NCBI RefSeq assembly: GCF_947632075.1 | Contig: NZ_CANRNX010000007.1 | Location: forward strand, 1 to 54,212 | From: an uncultured Flavobacterium sp. | GTDB lineage: Bacteria > Bacteroidota > Bacteroidia > Flavobacteriales > Flavobacteriaceae | Direction of reading: 5' to 3' | DNA length: 54,212 nt | Shown: one piece after another, positions 50,723-54,212 of the stretch | Layout: each line of letters opens with the position of its first letter | Numbering within the stretch: the stretch's first letter is position 1 | Program-made: the position numbers and the translations under genes | Notes under the pieces: generated by a model | What the model was told of the DNA's origin: nothing | Seen by the model: the letters and a program-made list of their open reading frames with translations, nothing else | Databases searched by the model: none

Positions 50723-51701
50723 TTTCTTTTAAGAATTTATCAGAAGGTTCGAATTCAAAATTTAAAGTCGTTTTTATAGAATCATTTTTATATAAATCTT
50801 TTGTAAAGGAAGCTTTAGCAAGATCTCTTGTTAGGCTTCTTTTTTTATTTGGAATTATTGCAGATAAAAACCAATCTATTCTCCAAGCAATAGCAAGCAT
50901 CCATTTTTTAGCTTCTAAAAAAGTTATTTTCTTGTTTAAAAGTTTACTGATTTTTTCAAATAATTCTTTGTAAGAAATGTTTTCAACAACTAAGATAAAT
51001 CGTTTGTTAAAGATGTCGTTTTCCATTAATCCAATCATGCAGCTAACCACGTCATTTACAGAAACAATCCCTGTTTTGCCGTCGGTATAAAATGGAAAAC
51101 CTGCTTTCATTTTTGTAATGATTTCGCCAGAACCTTGATCGGGAAAACCAACTCCAAAAATAACTCCCGGATTTACAATAACCACATTTAAACCTTCTTG
51201 GGCAGCGCGCCAAACTTCAGTTTCTCCGCCAAATTTAGAAATAGCATAATCACTATGTGTACCATTTAGATTCCAATTACTGCTTTCGTCAATTAAATTA
51301 GTTCCTATTATGGTTTCGTCTAAAGTAGCAATTGAACTGATGTAACAGAATTTTTCAACACCAAAATCAAGTGAAAGGTTTACCATATTTGCGGTTCCTT
51401 CAATATTGATTTTTTGCATCTTCTCGTTTTCAGAACTGGTGAAAGTTACCATCGCGGCGCAATGATAAACTTCGGTAACATTAATAAAAGCTTCTTCTAA
51501 AGCTGGAATATCGTTTAAATCAGCTTTAATCCATTCTACACTTGAAAACAAATCTTGTTTATTCATTAATTTGAATAAATTGTGTGTCTTGTCTATGTTT
51601 TTTTTACTTCTATAAATAGCTCTAACTTGATTGTTTTTCTCAACCAAACGCAATAATAAATGCGCGCCAACTAAACCGGTTCCGCCTGTAACTAATATCA
51701 T
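50703..51701 (-). CDS. Extended short-chain dehydrogenase / NAD-dependent epimerase
   Basis: This 332-residue protein has a Rossmann fold with TGGTGLVGAHLL at residues 5-16 and the catalytic Tyr-Lys pair in YAISK. It belongs to the extended SDR (epimerase/dehydratase-like) class, possibly dihydroflavonol-reductase-like. The substrate is unknown. The 3' end overlaps the convergent DUF4296 gene by 20 bases, without a terminator. A minus-strand -7 box (51713-51706) lies five bases upstream of the start codon, so the message may be leaderless. Confidence 0.85.
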   Translation of the reverse strand: MILVTGGTGLVGAHLLLRLVEKNNQVRAIYRSKKNIDKTHNLFKLMNKQDLFSSVEWIKADLNDIPALEEAFINVTEVYHCAAMVTFTSSENEKMQKINIEGTANMVNLSLDFGVEKFCYISSIATLDETIIGTNLIDESSNWNLNGTHSDYAISKFGGETEVWRAAQEGLNVVIVNPGVIFGVGFPDQGSGEIITKMKAGFPFYTDGKTGIVSVNDVVSCMIGLMENDIFNKRFILVVENISYKELFEKISKLLNKKITFLEAKKWMLAIAWRIDWFLSAIIPNKKRSLTRDLAKASFTKDLYKNDSIKTTLNFEFEPSDKFLKEIISNLI

Positions 51702-51705
51702 AATG

Positions 51706-51713
51706 CAAATTTA
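51706..51713 (-). promoter_or_regulatory. -7 box TAAATTTG for the SDR gene
   Basis: On the minus strand this is an exact TAnnTTTG match that ends four bases before ATG 51701. Transcription should start at or in the start codon. Confidence 0.4.
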
Positions 51714-51768
51714 GCTTTATTTCTTCATCTAAAATACATATAATCTTTTATGCTTTTTTATTTTCAGT

Positions 51769-51776
51769 TATATTTG
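51769..51776 (+). promoter_or_regulatory. -7 box TATATTTG for tyrS
   Basis: An exact TAnnTTTG match lies 19 bases before the tyrS ATG, in the divergent spacer with the SDR gene. Confidence 0.55.
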
Positions 51777-51795
51777 CATAAATTAATTTAACAAT

Positions 51796-53088
51796 ATGAA
51801 AAATTTTATTGAAGAAGTGACTTGGAGAGGTATGCTCCACGACGTAATGCCAGGCACAGAAGAACATTTGATGGAGCAGATGCGTGTTGCGTATGTGGGA
51901 ATTGACCCAACAGCGGATTCATTGCATATTGGACACTTAGTAGGTGTGATGTTGTTAAAACATTTTCAAATTGCTGGACATAAACCTTTAGCTTTAGTTG
52001 GTGGTGCAACTGGTATGATTGGTGATCCGTCTGGTAAATCTACTGAGCGTAATTTATTAGATGAAGCTGCATTACGTCATAATCAAAATGCAATTAAAGG
52101 ACAGTTAGCTCGTTTCTTAGATTTTGAATCTGATGCTGAAAATGCTGCTGAGTTAGTGAATAACTACGATTGGATGAAAGATTTTTCATTCCTTGATTTT
52201 ATTCGTTCTGTAGGAAAACACATTACAGTTAACTACATGATGGCTAAAGATTCTGTAAAAAAACGTTTAAATGGGGAAGCTCAAGACGGAATGTCGTTTA
52301 CAGAATTTACTTATCAATTAATTCAAGGATACGATTTCTTACATTTATACAAAGATAAATCTTGTACTTTACAAATGGGAGGTTCAGATCAATGGGGTAA
52401 TATTACTACCGGAACTGAATTAGTTCGTAGAATGGAATCTGGTAAAGCATTTGCTTTAACTTGTCCGTTAATTACGAAAGTAGATGGTACAAAATTCGGA
52501 AAATCTGAAGGTGGAAACATTTGGTTAGATGCAGAAAGAACTTCTCCTTACAAATTCTACCAATATTGGTTAAACACTTCTGATGTTGATGCTGAAAAGT
52601 ATATTAAGATTTTTACTTTCTTATGTAAAGAAGAAATTGAAAAGTTAACTGCAGAACATCAAGAAGCACCACATTTAAGAGTTTTACAAAAGAAATTGGC
52701 TGAAGAAATTACTGTTATGGTTCATTCTCGTGAAGATTTTGAAAATGCTGTTAAAGCTTCTGGAATTTTATTCGGAAATTCATCTGCAGATGATTTAAAA
52801 CAATTAGATTCTAAAACGTTTTTAGATGTTTTTGATGGAGTACCTCAAGCGGAAATTTCAAAAGCAGACTTAGATGCTGGATTAGATATCGTTACAGTTT
52901 TAAATGAAAAATCTGGATTCATGAAATCAAACGGTGAAGCACGTCGTTCTTTAGCAGAAAACTCAATTTCTGTAAACCGTGAAAAAGTTCAAGAAGGATT
53001 TACTTTATCTACAACAGATTTAATTAATAACGAATTTGTTTTATTACAAAAAGGAAAGAAAAACTATTTTGTTTTACGTTTCGTTTAA
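51796..53088 (+). CDS. tyrS: Tyrosyl-tRNA synthetase
   Basis: TyrS charges tRNA-Tyr. It is a class I synthetase of 430 residues. The HIGH motif is at residues 44-47 (SLHIGHLVG), and the second signature is KFGKS at 233-237 in place of KMSKS. Tyr-binding residues lie in the QGYDFLHL and GGSDQWGN segments. The last 70 residues form an S4 RNA-binding domain. It is a single-gene unit. Confidence 0.97.
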   Translation: MKNFIEEVTWRGMLHDVMPGTEEHLMEQMRVAYVGIDPTADSLHIGHLVGVMLLKHFQIAGHKPLALVGGATGMIGDPSGKSTERNLLDEAALRHNQNAIKGQLARFLDFESDAENAAELVNNYDWMKDFSFLDFIRSVGKHITVNYMMAKDSVKKRLNGEAQDGMSFTEFTYQLIQGYDFLHLYKDKSCTLQMGGSDQWGNITTGTELVRRMESGKAFALTCPLITKVDGTKFGKSEGGNIWLDAERTSPYKFYQYWLNTSDVDAEKYIKIFTFLCKEEIEKLTAEHQEAPHLRVLQKKLAEEITVMVHSREDFENAVKASGILFGNSSADDLKQLDSKTFLDVFDGVPQAEISKADLDAGLDIVTVLNEKSGFMKSNGEARRSLAENSISVNREKVQEGFTLSTTDLINNEFVLLQKGKKNYFVLRFV

Positions 53089-53096
53089 AATATGAA

Positions 53097-53130
53097 TAAA
53101 AAAAGAGTTTCAATTTGAAACTCTTTTTTT
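53097..53130. terminator. Bidirectional terminator between tyrS and the LuxE-like gene
   Basis: An 11-bp stem, AAAAGAGTTTC (53101-53111) with GAAACTCTTTT (53117-53127), has a five-base loop and flanking A and T runs. It serves both converging genes. Confidence 0.85.
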
Positions 53131-53131
53131 G

Positions 53132-54118
53132 TTATAATACCATTAGATTGCAGCCTCTAACATCTGAACTGTCAAATCTGCCAAGAACTTCAAAACTATA
53201 ATCAGGGTATTTTTTGCCTAAGTCTTGAGTTGCAATGAATGAACATGAATTAAAATTCGCTAAATCAATTACGTTGATTCCGCCTGTTTTTCCATCTTCA
53301 AGAATGGTTAACGGATCTTCTGTGTCGCGAATTATGATATCCATCCACGGTGGACATTCAAATATTCCGTCACCTAAAGAATAAGCTTGTGAAAGTAATT
53401 CTGTCATTCCGTATTCAGAATGAATTTTCGGAACTCCAAAACCTTCGCTTAAAAGCTGATGTAATTCTTCGCGAATCATTTCTTTTCGTTTTCCTTTCAT
53501 ACCACCTGTTTCCATGATTATGGTATTTTTTAATTCGAATTTCTGTAATTCAATTAAATCAAGTAGGGCATAAGTAACTCCAATTAATAATACGTTTTGT
53601 CCGTCTGAATCTAACTCGATTAATTTCTTAGCTAAAGCTTCGTAATCGTTTAAATAGAAACCGCTATCCGGATGATTCGAACCTTCTATTAAGTCGTTTA
53701 CCATGTAAATTAATGAAGAGCCATCACGTTCTAAATAAGATGGTAGAAGTGCTAAAACTGCGTAATCTTCAATATTTCCGTAAAATTTAGAAAAGCCGTT
53801 TCTAAAACTATATTCGTAATAAGATAAATCTGTTACGTGATGTTTTGATGTAGCCATTCCGGTTGTTCCGCTACTTGTGAATGTTTCTTGTATGGGATCA
53901 AGTGAACTTATGATTTCTTTTGTTTTAAAGAATTCAATTGGTAAAAAAGGAATCTCAGTTAAATGTTTAACATTAGAAGGGTCTTTTTGTAATAAAAGAC
54001 AATACTTTTGATAAACTTCGTTATGTTCAAATTGGTAACGAAAGACTTTCATGGTTGTTTTATGAAATTCTTTAGTTGTATGTATAGAAATTATATCTTC
54101 TGCTGTAAACACGTTCAT
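53132..54118 (-). CDS. LuxE-family acyl-protein synthetase-like protein
   Basis: This 328-residue soluble protein resembles the acyl-protein synthetase (LuxE/PaaK-like) group of adenylating enzymes. The phosphate-binding loop SSGTTG (in FTSSGTTGMATS) is near residue 86-91. A SEYGMTELLSQAY segment is the adenylate-forming signature. There is no LuxC or LuxD nearby, so a role in light production is unlikely. In this phylum such genes occur alone; an acyl-activating role in lipid or surface chemistry is possible. The minus-strand -7 box lies nine bases upstream of the start. Confidence 0.82.
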   Translation of the reverse strand: MNVFTAEDIISIHTTKEFHKTTMKVFRYQFEHNEVYQKYCLLLQKDPSNVKHLTEIPFLPIEFFKTKEIISSLDPIQETFTSSGTTGMATSKHHVTDLSYYEYSFRNGFSKFYGNIEDYAVLALLPSYLERDGSSLIYMVNDLIEGSNHPDSGFYLNDYEALAKKLIELDSDGQNVLLIGVTYALLDLIELQKFELKNTIIMETGGMKGKRKEMIREELHQLLSEGFGVPKIHSEYGMTELLSQAYSLGDGIFECPPWMDIIIRDTEDPLTILEDGKTGGINVIDLANFNSCSFIATQDLGKKYPDYSFEVLGRFDSSDVRGCNLMVL

Positions 54119-54127
54119 TATTTTTTA

Positions 54128-54135
54128 CAAAAATA
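54128..54135 (-). promoter_or_regulatory. -7 box TATTTTTG for the LuxE-like gene
   Basis: On the minus strand this is an exact TAnnTTTG match, nine bases before ATG 54118, predicting a very short leader. Confidence 0.45.
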
Positions 54136-54142
54136 CAAATAA

Positions 54143-54173
54143 AAAAAGCATCAACAATTGTTGATGCTTTTTT
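54143..54173. terminator. Intrinsic terminator at the right edge
   Basis: A long stem around the palindrome GCATCAACAATTGTTGATGC (54148-54167) is flanked by A and T runs. It probably ends a minus-strand gene beyond the window. Confidence 0.8.
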
Positions 54174-54212
54174 GTTATGTTTTAAATTAATTATTTGATA
54201 ACTAATTTTCTA

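Noticed and set aside
53132..54118. Bioluminescence gene
   Set aside because: LuxE-like only; no luxA, luxB, luxC or luxD nearby.

Overview
The window is AT-rich (roughly one third G+C by eye) and looks like a chromosomal segment of a member of Bacteroidota, most likely family Flavobacteriaceae. Four things support this: a nadE-gldB-gldC gliding-motility locus; many promoter -7 boxes of the Bacteroidota form TAnnTTTG; families found mainly in this phylum (DUF4271 beside hemD, DUF4296 lipoprotein, LuxE-like acyl-protein synthetase); and a division/cell-wall (dcw) cluster with an FtsI carrying PASTA, a long-tailed FtsZ and no murF or ddl. I see no phage, insertion sequence or CRISPR array. Most of the window is core chromosome.

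Layout. 1-1000: two small exported proteins of unknown function on the minus strand, headed by a 44-base AAT microsatellite. 1211-3185: a metallo-beta-lactamase-fold hydrolase and a polyprenyl diphosphate synthase. 3317-6887: an ECF sigma factor with an ECF-type promoter, a membrane protein in the anti-sigma position, and two paralogous envelope beta-barrel proteins on either side of a surface-type lipoprotein. 6972-11175: dnaG (all zinc ligands replaced), nadE, gldB, gldC. 11245-12955: a small membrane protein, engB and an alpha/beta hydrolase. 13229-28841: mraZ boxes and the dcw operon mraZ-rsmH-ftsL-ftsI-murE-mraY-murD-ftsW-murG-murC-ftsQ-ftsA-ftsZ. 28935-35224: yqeY, tRNA-Arg(CCG), an MtfA-like peptidase, a CBS protein, rpe, umuDC and a class I fumarase. 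35463-38038: a membrane protein/XRE regulator pair, a serine hydrolase and a DEDDy exonuclease. 38039-38418: a non-coding stretch with short Met/Cys-containing reading frames, each before an intrinsic terminator, upstream of an OsmC-like gene. 39011-54118: a fused peptide ABC ATPase, an acyltransferase, a TlpA-like lipoprotein, a saccharopine-dehydrogenase-family protein, DUF423, pckA, hemD-DUF4271, glycosyltransferase-pyrC-DUF4296, an extended SDR, tyrS and a LuxE-like protein.

How the genes work together. The dcw operon makes lipid II and builds the divisome under likely MraZ self-control. The sigma/anti-sigma/barrel group looks like a small self-regulated envelope regulon. UmuDC is a two-gene translesion polymerase operon. 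The most unusual signal is the 38039-38418 leader. In its first module a 24-codon frame contains the 5' arm of a 12-bp antiterminator that competes with the following terminator, which is the logic of ribosome-mediated attenuation. The OsmC-like protein it precedes lacks the usual peroxidatic cysteine.
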